Shown here piece after piece: positions 43,740 to 53,498 of a DNA stretch of 64,000 nucleotides. The stretch is from Priestia aryabhattai (GTDB lineage: Bacteria > Bacillota > Bacilli > Bacillales > Bacillaceae_H): positions 558,001-622,000 of the forward strand of contig NZ_JAMBOQ010000002.1 in the NCBI RefSeq assembly GCF_023715685.1, in the 5' to 3' direction. Positions within the stretch are counted from its first letter, which is position 1, and the number at the start of each line of letters is the position of its first letter. The notes below the pieces were generated by a model. It made no database searches, was not told the DNA's origin, and saw only the letters and a list, made by a program, of their open reading frames with translations. Made by a program: the position numbers and the translations under genes.

Positions 43740-45263
43740 ATGAGAAAAAAGATAAGTCTGCTGTCCCTAACACTTGTTACGATAGGTATGCTGGCTGCAT
43801 GTTCGGGTAACTCCGCGAGTACCGAAGAAAAGAGTGAAAAGAAATCACTTGCTTTTGTATCGAATTTTCCAAGCGACACGCTCGACCCGCAGTTAAATTA
43901 TACAACTGTACGAGCCGGCATTGCTGAAACGCTAGTAAAAGTTAATGAGCAATTACAGATTGAACCGTGGCTTTCAAAAAAGTGGAAAACAGAAGATGGT
44001 GGAACGACCTGGGTATTTGAGATCAGAGAAGGGATTGGGTTTCAAAATGGCAAGGCTCTGAATGCTGAAGCCGTGAAACATTCGTTAGAAAGAACGATAA
44101 AAGAAAGCGAAGCAATGAAGAGTGCACTTAAAATTAAAGAAATGAAAGCCAATGGCCAAATCTTAACCATTACAACAAAAGAGCCGCTTGCCACGCTGCC
44201 TTCTGAACTTGTTCACCCAAACACGGCAATTATTGATGTTGATGCTCCAGATATAAAAAATAAACCAGTGGGAACGGGGCCATTTAAAGTAGCTTCGTTT
44301 AAACCGGATACTGCAATAAAAGTAAAAAAATACAAAGAATACTGGGGCGGAGAACCAAAATTGGATGAAGTTATGTTAACATTTAATGATGATGAAAATG
44401 CACGAACGTCCGCCTTGCAATCAGGTGAAGCCGATATCGTGTACCGCCCGGCTATTGAAAGCTTAAATACATTAAAACAAGATTCTTCAATTGTAGTAGA
44501 TATACAGCCGAGCCTCAGAAATCAAATGCTTTTCTATAATTCAAGGAAAGAAGCGTTTAAAGATAAAAATGTGAGAAAAGCGTTTGATGTATTACTAAAT
44601 CCAAAAGATGTTGTCGACACAGCGCTTGCAGGTCAAGGGTCAGCAGCAAAAGGTCCATTTTTAGAGAGTTTGGATTTTTCGAACGATCAAAAAACTAAAA
44701 CCTATGGAACGAGTGAAGCTCAAAAATATTTAGAAAAAGCCGGTTATACACTCAAGGATGGAAAAACAATAAAAAATGGAAAACAGCTTTCATTTAAGCT
44801 TGTTACATACCCTTATCGTCCAGAACTGCCATTAATGTCACAAATGCTTCAGTCAGAAGCAAAAAAGATTGGTGTAAAAATAGATATTCAACAAGTTGAA
44901 AATATGGATGAGTATATGACAACAAAAGATGATTGGGGAATGGTTACATATAGTCTAGTAACCGCGCCTCGAGGAGACGCAGGATATTTCTTTAATGCTC
45001 TTTATATGGAGGGAGGAGCATTTAATGTAGGGCATTTTCATGAACCAGCATTAACTTCCATTATTGCTGAGCTTAACAAAACGGTTGATCAAAAACAGCG
45101 CAATAAATTAGCGAGACAAGCTGGAGAAATAGTAGAAAAGGAAACGCTGCATTCTTCGATTGTTCATCCGAATAATTTTGTAGCCTATAGAGACAATGTG
45201 AAAAATTGGGTTACAACTAAAAGTGAATACTATGTTATAACAAAGGATTTAGATGTGAAGTAG
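43740..45263 (+). CDS. ABC transporter substrate-binding lipoprotein, nickel/metallophore type
   Basis: This 507-residue extracytoplasmic binding protein begins with a lipoprotein signal peptide (SLTLVTIGMLAACSG, lipidated Cys at residue 21). It belongs to SBP family 5, with SFPSDTLDPQL-type start (FVSNFPSDTLDPQLNYTTVR), KHSLERTIKES and GTGPFKVASFKPDTAIKVKK. Family 5 proteins bind peptides, nickel chelates or opine metallophores. Together with the four genes behind it this is a complete NikABCDE/CntABCDF-like importer. The metal-type operator upstream favours nickel, zinc or cobalt chelate uptake over peptides. Confidence 0.85.
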   Translation: MRKKISLLSLTLVTIGMLAACSGNSASTEEKSEKKSLAFVSNFPSDTLDPQLNYTTVRAGIAETLVKVNEQLQIEPWLSKKWKTEDGGTTWVFEIREGIGFQNGKALNAEAVKHSLERTIKESEAMKSALKIKEMKANGQILTITTKEPLATLPSELVHPNTAIIDVDAPDIKNKPVGTGPFKVASFKPDTAIKVKKYKEYWGGEPKLDEVMLTFNDDENARTSALQSGEADIVYRPAIESLNTLKQDSSIVVDIQPSLRNQMLFYNSRKEAFKDKNVRKAFDVLLNPKDVVDTALAGQGSAAKGPFLESLDFSNDQKTKTYGTSEAQKYLEKAGYTLKDGKTIKNGKQLSFKLVTYPYRPELPLMSQMLQSEAKKIGVKIDIQQVENMDEYMTTKDDWGMVTYSLVTAPRGDAGYFFNALYMEGGAFNVGHFHEPALTSIIAELNKTVDQKQRNKLARQAGEIVEKETLHSSIVHPNNFVAYRDNVKNWVTTKSEYYVITKDLDVK

Positions 45264-45265
45264 AT

Positions 45266-46207
45266 ATGGAATTAATTGGTAAAAGAATAATAGAATTACT
45301 CATCTTTTTAGTTATACTATCGTTTCTCAGCTTTGTTTTAATGAAGCTAGCTCCAGGAGATCCCGTCAAGCAAATGCTTCGCGTAGACGACGTGGCAGTC
45401 TCTGAGGAACAAATGAATAACTTGAGAACAGAGCTAGGGTTTAACGAACCTGTATATATTCAATATGTAAAGTGGCTGAAGCGCTTTTTTCAGTTTGATT
45501 TAGGATCTTCGTATATGACAAAAGAGCCTGTCATCGATGAATTGGTGGAGAAGTTTCCGTCTACGCTGCGCTTGACGGTTGCATCTTTGGTTGTGATGCT
45601 GTTAATAGCTGTGCCACTGGGGACGCTATCAGCACTATATCCGAATAAGTGGATTGATTATCTCAGCAGAAGTATTTCCTTAATTGGAGCATCTATTCCA
45701 AGCTTTTGGCTCGGCCTTTTGTTTATACAGCTGTTCTCCGTGCGTCTTCAATGGCTTCCTTCAATGGGTACAGGCACAGCAGCTCATCTTGTGCTGCCTT
45801 CTTTAACGCTTGGTTTTGCCATGTCCGCTGTGTATATGCGAATGATTAGAGCTAGTCTGTTAGAAGGACTGAAACAAGATTTTGTACGATCTGCTCGAGC
45901 AAGAGGAATAAGTGAAAGCCGCATTTTTATTTTCCACGCGTTCCGGTATAGCTTAACACCCATCCTTACCATTTTAGGGACGAGCTTAGGCAGTTTACTT
46001 GGAGGAACGGTCATTATTGAAGTGCTTTTTGCTTATCCTGGCATTGGAAAATTAGTTATTGATGCCATTATGAATCGTGATTATCCTGTGATTCAAGGAT
46101 ACATCTTGTGGATGGGCCTGTTTGTTGTTTTAATCAATTCACTTGTGGATTTGAGCTACAAATATGTAAATCCCCAGCTCTATGTAAAGGGAGGGGATAA
46201 AACGTGA
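45266..46207 (+). CDS. ABC transporter permease (NikB/DppB-like)
   Basis: This 313-residue protein has six membrane helices. The N-terminal part shows the family pattern FVLMKLAPGDPVKQML followed by a large external loop with GFNEPVYIQYVKWLKRFFQFDLG. The cytoplasmic EAA loop SARARGISESRIFIFHAFR contacts the ATPases. It starts two bases after the binding-protein stop and overlaps the next gene by four bases. It pairs with the NikC-like permease to form the channel. Confidence 0.9.
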   Translation: MELIGKRIIELLIFLVILSFLSFVLMKLAPGDPVKQMLRVDDVAVSEEQMNNLRTELGFNEPVYIQYVKWLKRFFQFDLGSSYMTKEPVIDELVEKFPSTLRLTVASLVVMLLIAVPLGTLSALYPNKWIDYLSRSISLIGASIPSFWLGLLFIQLFSVRLQWLPSMGTGTAAHLVLPSLTLGFAMSAVYMRMIRASLLEGLKQDFVRSARARGISESRIFIFHAFRYSLTPILTILGTSLGSLLGGTVIIEVLFAYPGIGKLVIDAIMNRDYPVIQGYILWMGLFVVLINSLVDLSYKYVNPQLYVKGGDKT

Positions 46208-47010
46208 AAAAGCCTCAGCTTCCTTTTGTAGTGATAAGCGTGTGTGTTATTGCGCTCATTCTATTTTATCTGTTCGGCAGTCAGCTAACACCAACGGATC
46301 CCACACAAGTCAACATGCAAGATCGGCTTCAAAAAGCCACCTCTGATCACTGGCTAGGGACTGATCACTTAGGCAGAGATCTTTTTTCACGAATCATAGC
46401 TGGAGCTCAGACCACGATTGGGACTAGTTTTCTTGTCTTAGCTCTTTCTCTTTTGGTTGGAGTACCTGTTGGTTTAGTTTCAGGGTATATTGGAGGAAAG
46501 ATAGATCGCTTTTTAATGAGAATTGTAGATGCTTTTTTAGCTTTTCCTGATTATATTGCAGCAATCGTCTTAAGCGGGCTGTTAGGGCCTGGATTATTCA
46601 ATTTAATTGCCGCGATGGTTATCGTGAAGTGGGTTAGTTATGCAAGGGTAGTGCGCAGTATTGTACTTCAAGAAAAGTCAAAAGAATATGTGCTGATCGC
46701 TAAATTAAACGGAGTGGGAGTGTTTCATTTAATCCTACGCCATTTTCTTCCCCATGTGGGAGGACATATTCTTGTTCTTGCTACGCTGGATATAGGGAAA
46801 ATTATTTTAATGATGGCTTCATTATCCTATATTGGACTAGGGGCTCAGCCTCCAACTCCGGAATGGGGAACGATGCTAAATGAAGGCAGGGCCTATTTTT
46901 ACAATGCTCCGCAGCTAATGTTCATACCAGGAGCGGCCATTATTTTATTTGTGCTAACGTTTACAGCTTTAGGTGAATATATTCGAGGGAAATATCAAGT
47001 TAATCGGTAA
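46204..47010 (+). CDS. ABC transporter permease (NikC/DppC-like)
   Basis: The 268-residue permease has six membrane helices. Typical DppC/NikC features are LTPTDPTQVNMQDRLQKAT, HWLGTDHLGRDLFSRIIAGA before helix 2 and LGAQPPTPEWGTMLNEGR near the C-terminus. Start GTG 46204 overlaps the stop of the NikB-like gene, so translational coupling is likely. It acts in the cytoplasmic membrane with NikB-like and the two ATPases. Confidence 0.9.
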   Translation: MKKPQLPFVVISVCVIALILFYLFGSQLTPTDPTQVNMQDRLQKATSDHWLGTDHLGRDLFSRIIAGAQTTIGTSFLVLALSLLVGVPVGLVSGYIGGKIDRFLMRIVDAFLAFPDYIAAIVLSGLLGPGLFNLIAAMVIVKWVSYARVVRSIVLQEKSKEYVLIAKLNGVGVFHLILRHFLPHVGGHILVLATLDIGKIILMMASLSYIGLGAQPPTPEWGTMLNEGRAYFYNAPQLMFIPGAAIILFVLTFTALGEYIRGKYQVNR

Positions 47011-47018
47011 AAGAGGTG

Positions 47019-47825
47019 ATGGTCATCGTTTTAGAAGTAAAACATCTAGCCATTCATAATAAAACAACACACATTGTAAAAGACGTTTCTCTTACAATCG
47101 AACAAGGACAGTGGATGGCGCTCGTTGGAGAAAGCGGAAGCGGGAAAAGTATCACTGCTGCTTCGATAGGAGGACTGCTGCCGTCAGGTGTAACGCTTAA
47201 AGGAGGCTCTATTACCTTTAATCGGAAAGGAAACGCTTCTCATCATCAGCCTATCCTTGGAAAAGATATTTCGTATATCTTTCAAGATTACCGAAGCGCA
47301 TTTACTCCTTTTTTAACAATTGGAAAGCAGTTTGATGAAACGATTCGTACACATAGTAAACTGGCTAAAAAAGACAGGAAAGCCGCCATTTTTCAGGCTC
47401 TAAAAGCTGTGAATTTACCCAATGAACGTGTATATAAAAGCTATGCTTCTCAGCTGAGCGGGGGACAGCTTCAGCGAGCTGCGATTGCTTTAGCGTTGAT
47501 GATGAAGCCTGCCTTGATTATCGCAGATGAACCAACTACTGCTTTAGATAGCGTGGCAGCAGCTGAAGTTCTTCAGCTGCTGCACAAGCTGAAAGAAGAA
47601 GCAGGTTGTGCCATTTTGTTTATTACCCATGATTTGCGTCATGTGCGGAAATATGCAGACCGGGCAGCTATTATGTTAGCAGGAGAAATCGTGGAAGAAA
47701 ATGGTATCGAATCTCTGCTTCATGCTCCGCATCACTTTTATACGAAAAAACTGTTTAACGCCATTCCTTCTTTACAAGAAACGCCTGATCGACTGTTAGA
47801 TACGCAGAAAAAAGTGTTGATATAG
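47019..47825 (+). CDS. ABC transporter ATP-binding protein (NikD/DppD-like)
   Basis: The 268-residue ATPase has Walker A GESGSGKS, Q-loop YIFQDYRSAFTPF, signature LSGGQLQRAA, Walker B ALIIADEPTTALD and the H-loop FITHDLRHVRKYADR. A C-terminal region with HAPHHFYTKKLF is typical of the oligopeptide/nickel group. ATG 47019 is listed, but AAGAGGTG lies too close to it; ATC 47025 or a later codon may be used in reality. It sits eight bases after the NikC-like stop. Confidence 0.9.
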   Translation: MVIVLEVKHLAIHNKTTHIVKDVSLTIEQGQWMALVGESGSGKSITAASIGGLLPSGVTLKGGSITFNRKGNASHHQPILGKDISYIFQDYRSAFTPFLTIGKQFDETIRTHSKLAKKDRKAAIFQALKAVNLPNERVYKSYASQLSGGQLQRAAIALALMMKPALIIADEPTTALDSVAAAEVLQLLHKLKEEAGCAILFITHDLRHVRKYADRAAIMLAGEIVEENGIESLLHAPHHFYTKKLFNAIPSLQETPDRLLDTQKKVLI

Positions 47826-47834
47826 GAGTAAGAT

Positions 47835-48605
47835 ATGAAAGAAAAAAGTATATTACGTGTCACGCAGCTTGTGAAACAGTATAAAGACATCAAAGCGCTA
47901 AATAATGTTTCTCTGCATATCGATAAAGGGGAATGCGTAGGGATTGTCGGAGAAAGTGGAAGCGGAAAAAGTACGCTTGTAAAAAGCGTGCTAAGGTTAA
48001 CAGAGATTCAGCAGGGGGAAGTATGGTTTGCAGAGAAGCCTCTTCACAGGTTAAAAGGAAAAAAACTGCAGCACGCTCGTCTAGGCATGCAAGTTGTATT
48101 TCAAAACCCCGCGGCTTCTTTTAATCCGAAAGTAAAAATCATCGATTCTTTGCTCGAGCCTTTGCGTCAGCAGCGCACCATTCCTTCATTTTTATCTCAT
48201 GTGAACAGGAATGAAAAAGAAATCGCTTTTTATTTGTTAGAAAAAGTCGGGATCAGCGCAGAATATGCGCTGAGTTATCCTCATGAACTCAGCGGCGGAC
48301 AGCTTCAGCGTGTAGCGATTGCGCGTGCTATTAGCGTAGGTCCGTCTCTAGTGCTACTAGACGAACCAACAGCGAGCCTTGACGTTACGGTACAAGCAAA
48401 GATTTTAAATTTATTAAAAGATTTGCAGGAGACGTTTCAGCTATCTTATCTATTTATTTCGCATGATTTAGCAGCAGTAAAATTTATGAGCAGTCGCATG
48501 GTGGTTATGCAGCAAGGCGAGGTTATTGATCAATTTGAACGTGCAAGACTATTTGATGAAAACAGGCATCCCTATACAAAAAAGCTTGTGCGATTATTTG
48601 AATAG
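47835..48605 (+). CDS. ABC transporter ATP-binding protein (NikE/DppF-like)
   Basis: The 256-residue ATPase has Walker A GESGSGKST, Q-loop VVFQNPAASFNPKV, signature LSGGQLQRVA, Walker B LVLLDEPTASLD and H-loop FISHDLAAVKFMSSR, ending RHPYTKKLVRLFE. It forms the heterodimeric motor with the NikD-like protein. ATG 47835 follows TAGGAG by seven bases. It is the last gene of the five-gene importer, closed by a terminator. Confidence 0.9.
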   Translation: MKEKSILRVTQLVKQYKDIKALNNVSLHIDKGECVGIVGESGSGKSTLVKSVLRLTEIQQGEVWFAEKPLHRLKGKKLQHARLGMQVVFQNPAASFNPKVKIIDSLLEPLRQQRTIPSFLSHVNRNEKEIAFYLLEKVGISAEYALSYPHELSGGQLQRVAIARAISVGPSLVLLDEPTASLDVTVQAKILNLLKDLQETFQLSYLFISHDLAAVKFMSSRMVVMQQGEVIDQFERARLFDENRHPYTKKLVRLFE

Positions 48606-48611
48606 AGAGTA

Positions 48612-48650
48612 AAGCTCTTCGCTTATATACTAAACGAAGAGCTTTTTTAG
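48612..48650 (+). terminator. Terminator of the importer operon
   Basis: AAGCTCTTCG and CGAAGAGCTT form a stem followed by T6. Confidence 0.9.
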
Positions 48651-48669
48651 AAATGAGAGGAAGGCAAAA

Positions 48670-48966
48670 TCAGGGACGAGGCGGTGGAGTATGCATATGT
48701 ATAAAATGGTAGCCTGCTTGACAGAGCATAATGAAACTAATAACAAGCACAACAAGAGGAATTAGCTTGTTTTTTCCTCGTTCTTCATATAGTCCGGCTG
48801 CGCTTAAAAGAAAGCCAATAGCAGCTAAAGGAGGAGAGACGCGAAAGAATAAATCTGCAGCGGTAAACCCTTGGTTTGTATATTTATAATAAAAAAATAG
48901 ACCTGTAATTAATAAAAATAGTCCAATCCAAAACAGCGTAAGTTTTCCAAAAAGGGTTTTAGGCAC
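48670..48966 (-). CDS. Small three-helix membrane protein
   Basis: This protein of 98 residues has three hydrophobic helices (about 8-26, 40-60, 67-86) and ends HFIHMHTPPPRP, with several His and Pro. Start GTG 48966 was chosen because AAAGGAG lies ten bases upstream; the longer frame to 49059 has no site. It is convergent with the metal importer. No family recognised. Confidence 0.6.
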   Translation of the reverse strand: MPKTLFGKLTLFWIGLFLLITGLFFYYKYTNQGFTAADLFFRVSPPLAAIGFLLSAAGLYEERGKNKLIPLVVLVISFIMLCQAGYHFIHMHTPPPRP

Positions 48967-49051
48967 TGTGATTTCACTCCTTTTGTCAGTCAAGTACCAT
49001 AAAATACTAGCATAAAAAGTTCGGGTTTGCATTAGAGAAAAAGAACTTGAA

Positions 49052-49327
49052 TTATACAATATGTGTAAAAAACAGGCTTGAAGTAGGAGGGATCAAGTAT
49101 TCAAAGCGTTCAATGTGAAAAAATACATATCGTTGGATCGGTTGGAAGTGGAAAAACGATAAACTTATAATAGTAGCTAAAACAAAAACAACAATTCCAT
49201 ATAAAGTAGGAGTGATCCAAAAATTAGCTTTTATTCGGTTTTGCTGTAGCTTTATTGATATAACGAAATCTCCCGTATCATGATTTAATAAGTTCGGACT
49301 TCTTTTAGCTTGGAGAAAAAAAGTTAG
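49052..49327 (-). pseudogene. Relic of a DUF2254-like membrane protein (5' part)
   Basis: A 91-codon open frame with no usable start codon reads HDTGDFVISIKLQQNRIKAN then WITPTLYGIVVFVLATIISL. The R-x-K-A-N-F-W-I-T-P plus helix recalls the N-terminus of DUF2254 proteins. The similarity ends near 49170, where the frame runs into the oppositely oriented P-loop fragment. Looks like a decayed gene end. Confidence 0.4.
49099..49170 (+). pseudogene. Relic of a P-loop kinase gene (N-terminus only)
   Basis: AGGAGGG is followed after seven bases by ATT, then a frame reading CEKIHIVGSVGSGKT, an intact Walker A motif of the FlaR/adenylate-kinase-like group, and stops six codons... no further than TAA at 49168. 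The start is ATT instead of ATG and everything after the P-loop is gone. Confidence 0.55.
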
Positions 49328-49435
49328 TCATACTTATCCACCTATTATTACCCGCATCTGCATGTGAAAAACTTCTTTAAGAGAAGTTTTATCATTCATT
49401 TGTAAAGGGTAGAGATCAAAAAGGAGGGAAGAGCC

Positions 49436-49882
49436 GTGGCATTTGATTATTCACTTGATTTTGAGCATATTGATTTTAGAAAACATCCTGAAAAGTATAG
49501 AGTAGGAAAAGGAGAACAAGGAGTTCTCCTTGTTGAGCCATATAAAAGTGAAATTCTTCCTCATTGGCGTTTTCGAACACCTGAAATTGCTGAAGAATCC
49601 GCAGACGCCATCTATCAGCTTTTTTTGACCTACAAAGAAAAAAGCGATTTTGTTGGAATGGACATGGCCCGAAAATTTCTCCAAATGGGATACACGCGAT
49701 CCAGGCGCTACGCGAACTACAAAGCCGGAAAGAAATACAGCAAAGACGGAGAGCGTAACGAACGGCAAATTGATGAACAAAAAGCAAAATCGGCGGCTAT
49801 TTTTATGGAAAAATGGAAGGAGGTACGAGAGAATAAAGAGTACTTGAAATTTAAAAAAGAGCATCAAAAAAAGTACGGATAA
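49436..49882 (+). CDS. DUF4385 domain protein
   Basis: The 148-residue soluble protein has conserved-looking segments FDYSLDFEHIDFRKHPEKYR, GEQGVLLVEPYKSEILPHWR and GMDMARKFLQMGYTRSRRYAN, which I recognise as DUF4385. It is highly charged, with a Lys-rich C-terminal helix. GTG 49436 follows AAGGAGGG by nine bases. Family members occur in bacteria and phages; no function is established to my knowledge. Convergent with the CorC/HlyC gene and sharing its terminator. Confidence 0.75.
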   Translation: MAFDYSLDFEHIDFRKHPEKYRVGKGEQGVLLVEPYKSEILPHWRFRTPEIAEESADAIYQLFLTYKEKSDFVGMDMARKFLQMGYTRSRRYANYKAGKKYSKDGERNERQIDEQKAKSAAIFMEKWKEVRENKEYLKFKKEHQKKYG

Positions 49883-49906
49883 TCAGCTGTTATCCGTACT
49901 TTTTTC
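49872..49906. terminator. Bidirectional terminator over both convergent stops
   Basis: AAGTACGGATAA and TTATCCGTACTT form a perfect stem; the two genes end one base apart inside it. Confidence 0.9.
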
Positions 49907-51196
49907 CTTTGTTATTTCAATTCGTTTGATATGGTGATGTTCAATATCAATGACTTTAAATGAAAAACTTTCGTGTGTGATGCTATCACCTTTAGCAAGA
50001 TCAAACTTTTCGGTCAGCATCCAGCCTCCAATGGTATCAACATCTTCTTGTTCGATATTTGTTCCGAGTAAATCATTCACTTCTTCAATCAATACCTTGG
50101 CATCTAGCACGTAGTGATTTTCATTAATTTTGTGTACATCCGGTATTTCATCATCATCAAATTCATCACGAATTTCACCAACAATTTCTTCTAAAATGTC
50201 TTCTACCGTTACAAGCCCTGTTGTTCCTCCGTACTCGTCTATTAAGATGGCCATGTGAATTCTATCTTTTTGAATTTTAAGCAATAGGTCGTAAATGGCG
50301 ATGGAATCAATGACTTGAATGATGGGTTTCATATACGTTTGCACGGTACGTGGTTTAATATCATCTTCTTTTATGTAATCCGCTAATATTTCTTTAATAT
50401 TAACTAATCCCACCACTTGATCTTTGTTTCCATCTACCACTACTGGGTAGCGAGTATATTGCTCTACTCTAGCCATTTTTAAGAATTCTTCTATCGTTTC
50501 ATCTGCTGATACGCTAACAATCTCTGTACGAGGCACCATGATTTCTTTAGCCGTACGATTGTCAAATTCAAAAATATTATTCATGAACTTAAATTCCGAT
50601 TGATTAATCTCACCGCTCTCATAGCTTTCAGATAAAATAATTCTAAGCTCTTCTTCACTATGAGCTACTTCATTTTCAGAAGCTGGCTTCAGTCCAAATA
50701 ATCCTACAACGCCTCTTGCTGAGTGGTTTAAAAGCCAAATAAACGGATAAAGTAACTTAGAAAAAAGAATAAGAGGCCGAGAAAATAACAGCGTCACTTG
50801 TTCGGCTTTTTGAATCGCCACTGTTTTGGGCGCAAGTTCCCCAGCTACCACATTTAAAAATGTGACAATCGAAAAAGCAAGAACAAAAGATATGACATGC
50901 GAAAGTGATGTAGCAAAAGGAAGCATGTCAATAAGCGGCTCTAATAAATGCCCTACCGTAGGTTCACCTATCCAGCCTAGGCCCAGTGCGGTAACCGTAA
51001 TGCCCAGCTGTGTGGCTGAAAGGTAGCCATCTAAATTTGATACTACTTTTTTTGCTGCTAAAGCGTTCCGGTTTCCTTCTTCAATTAACTGGTCGATTCT
51101 AGTCGACCGTACCCTAATAACGGCAAATTCCGTTGCAACAAAAAAGGCTGTTAATATGATTAATACAATGAATAAAATGATATTTACTGTTTCCAA
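49883..51196 (-). CDS. CNNM/CorC (HlyC) family membrane protein with CBS pair
   Basis: This 437-residue protein has an N-terminal CNNM (DUF21) domain with three to four helices (residues 1-190, including GYLSATQLGITVTALGLGWI), a tandem CBS domain (about residues 210-340, with VPRTEIVSVSADETIEEFL and HMAILIDEYGGTTGLVTVED) and a C-terminal CorC_HlyC domain. Family members are linked to Mg2+ efflux or ion homeostasis. TTG 51196 is preferred as start (AAGGAG six bases upstream) over the 51235 frame opening. Confidence 0.9.
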   Translation of the reverse strand: METVNIILFIVLIILTAFFVATEFAVIRVRSTRIDQLIEEGNRNALAAKKVVSNLDGYLSATQLGITVTALGLGWIGEPTVGHLLEPLIDMLPFATSLSHVISFVLAFSIVTFLNVVAGELAPKTVAIQKAEQVTLLFSRPLILFSKLLYPFIWLLNHSARGVVGLFGLKPASENEVAHSEEELRIILSESYESGEINQSEFKFMNNIFEFDNRTAKEIMVPRTEIVSVSADETIEEFLKMARVEQYTRYPVVVDGNKDQVVGLVNIKEILADYIKEDDIKPRTVQTYMKPIIQVIDSIAIYDLLLKIQKDRIHMAILIDEYGGTTGLVTVEDILEEIVGEIRDEFDDDEIPDVHKINENHYVLDAKVLIEEVNDLLGTNIEQEDVDTIGGWMLTEKFDLAKGDSITHESFSFKVIDIEHHHIKRIEITKEKSTDNS

Positions 51197-51464
51197 ATTT
51201 ATCTCCTTACTCCGTTGAAACGGATAAGGGAACACCTCCTTATAAAAGTTTGCTGAGCTGATTTATATGGTAAATAAAGAATATCATGTATACTATTCCC
51301 TTAATGTCGGTAGAAATAAACTTACGGAAAAGAAAGAGCAGTTTTTATTAACCTGCAACATTTTTTGGCAGAAAAAGCGTAAACTAAACACTATAAAATG
51401 AACGAAAAGAGATAACGTGATACCTTTAAAAGGATGTAAATAGAAGTAGGAGTCGATTGTTTTT

Positions 51465-53498
51465 ATGGAATTTTTTCTGACGATATTAGTCTTATTGGCT
51501 TTGATTGGTCTATCTAATATCATTAATCATTTTGTACCATTTATTCCTGTTCCGTTAGTTCAAATAGCTTTGGGAGCAGTGCTTGCTATCTTGCCATTTG
51601 GCGGAGATGTACATTTAGAGCCTGAGTTATTTTTTATTTTATTTATTGCCCCGCTATTATTCAATGATGGAAAAAATGTGTCAAGAGCGGCTCTTTGGAA
51701 GCTTCGCACACCTATTTTATTACTAGCGCTGGGACTGGTGTTTGTAACGGTGGCAGTAGGGGGATATCTAATTAATTGGCTCATCCCCTCCATTCCACTA
51801 CCGGCGGCATTTGCACTAGCCGCTATTTTATCCCCAACAGATGTAGTAGCCGTTGGAGCTATGGCGAGCCGAGTAAAGCTGCCTAAGCGAATTATGCATT
51901 TGCTTGAAGGCGAAGGGCTGATGAATGATGCCTCTGGTCTTGTAGCGTTTCAAGTAGCAGTAGCTGCTACCGTAACGGGCGTCTTTTCGATAGTAGATGC
52001 TACATTTCAGTTCCTTTGGGTAGCGCTGGGTGGTTTGTTTGTAGGAGCATTTATCGCTTTTCTGATTATCAGACTGCGTGTACTTGTTCGACGTTTAGGA
52101 ATGGAAGATATTACAATTCATATGTTAATTCAAATTCTAACTCCGTTTGTTGTCTTTTACATTGCTGAACATTTTCATTTATCAGGAATCTTGGCAGTTG
52201 TAGCGGGCGGTATTGTGCATGCGATTGAGCGCGACCGAGAAGAATCGCCTAACCAGCAGCTTAAAGTAGTATCAAAAAGTACTTGGACGGTTATTTTATA
52301 TTTGTTAAATGGCTTGGTGTTTGTACTGCTTGGTCTGCAAATACCAAAAGTGGCGAAAGCAATTATTCAAGATCCAAACTTTAATAATGGACAAGTGCTT
52401 CTTTATATTTTGATTATTACTGTCTTTTTGCTTGTCCTGCGCTTCATATGGGTGATGGTGTCATGGTCAGTAGGGTGGTATTACAAAAATAACAAGCATT
52501 TAAAACCTGAGCCTCGGTCCATTGGCATTATTACGGTTTCAGGTGTACGAGGGGCTGTTACGTTAGCCGGAGCGTTTTCGATTCCTTATACGCTTGATAA
52601 CGGCAGTGATTTTCCTGAACGCTCTCTGATTATTTTTCTAGCAGCAGGCGTTATATTGTTAACCTTAGTTACGGCAAGTATTCTTTTACCCGTCATTGCG
52701 AAAACAGAAAAGGCGCCGAAGAAGCCTGAGCGCAATACAAAAGAGGTTAAAGCACGCATTAAAGTACACAAAGCTGCTATTCAGCGGTTAAAAAGAGAAA
52801 TGACCGAGGAAAATCGAGGAGCAGCCCTTTCATTAATTTCAACGTATAATACAACGATTAATAACATCATCGTTAAAACTCATCCTTTAGAAGCCTCTGA
52901 ACACAAACAGTATGAAGAAGAAATTCGATTGCTGGCTCTTCAGGCCAAGGGGAAATTGGTGGAAAAGCTATTAAAAGAGGAGAAAATAGACCGTGAGACA
53001 GCGTATATTTGTTTGGAACATACGCACAAGCTTGAAATGGCTGTAACCAATCGTGTAAGGTACAAATTATTGGTGAGCTGGATGAGGTTTAAAAAAGTTT
53101 TATTATTACTAGTCCGAATTTTTTCACCGAATAAGCAGGCGTTAAGAAAACAAAGCTTGCGAAGAAGAAGCAAAGTGAACAAAGTACGTATTCAAATGAT
53201 TGAAGAAGCGATAAAGGTCATTAAAGAAAATATGAACGAAGAAAATCGAATGGTTTCACTTGCTATTATTAGTGAATACCATAGATCTATGGCAAGACTT
53301 AGAAAAGAGAGTACGGAGTATAATTCGCGCAAACGTAAAAAAGCAACGAGAGATTTATGTTATAAAGCGTTTCATACTGAGCGGGAAACGGTGCAAGAAC
53401 TTTATGAAAAAGGAGAAATTACGCGTGAAATCGCTCATAATATCCGAAAAGATATCGCTTTGCGTGAAGCATTAATAATTGAAGAAAATGGTTATTAA
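51465..53498 (+). CDS. nhaK: CPA1 family Na+(K+)/H+ antiporter NhaK-like
   Basis: The 677-residue protein has about 12 membrane helices in residues 1-410. These include the ion-site motifs ILSPTDVVAVGAMASR and LEGEGLMNDASGLVAFQVAV, and GVRGAVTLAGAFSIPY. A long cytoplasmic, Lys/Glu-rich, helical tail (residues 425-677) contains two copies of an N-R-x-x-L/S-I-S-x-Y motif (ENRGAALSLISTYN, ENRMVSLAIISEYH). Size and tail agree with B. subtilis NhaK (YvgP). It exports Na+, K+, Li+ or Rb+ for protons. It is divergent from the CNNM gene, another ion-homeostasis protein. Confidence 0.85.
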   Translation: MEFFLTILVLLALIGLSNIINHFVPFIPVPLVQIALGAVLAILPFGGDVHLEPELFFILFIAPLLFNDGKNVSRAALWKLRTPILLLALGLVFVTVAVGGYLINWLIPSIPLPAAFALAAILSPTDVVAVGAMASRVKLPKRIMHLLEGEGLMNDASGLVAFQVAVAATVTGVFSIVDATFQFLWVALGGLFVGAFIAFLIIRLRVLVRRLGMEDITIHMLIQILTPFVVFYIAEHFHLSGILAVVAGGIVHAIERDREESPNQQLKVVSKSTWTVILYLLNGLVFVLLGLQIPKVAKAIIQDPNFNNGQVLLYILIITVFLLVLRFIWVMVSWSVGWYYKNNKHLKPEPRSIGIITVSGVRGAVTLAGAFSIPYTLDNGSDFPERSLIIFLAAGVILLTLVTASILLPVIAKTEKAPKKPERNTKEVKARIKVHKAAIQRLKREMTEENRGAALSLISTYNTTINNIIVKTHPLEASEHKQYEEEIRLLALQAKGKLVEKLLKEEKIDRETAYICLEHTHKLEMAVTNRVRYKLLVSWMRFKKVLLLLVRIFSPNKQALRKQSLRRRSKVNKVRIQMIEEAIKVIKENMNEENRMVSLAIISEYHRSMARLRKESTEYNSRKRKKATRDLCYKAFHTERETVQELYEKGEITREIAHNIRKDIALREALIIEENGY

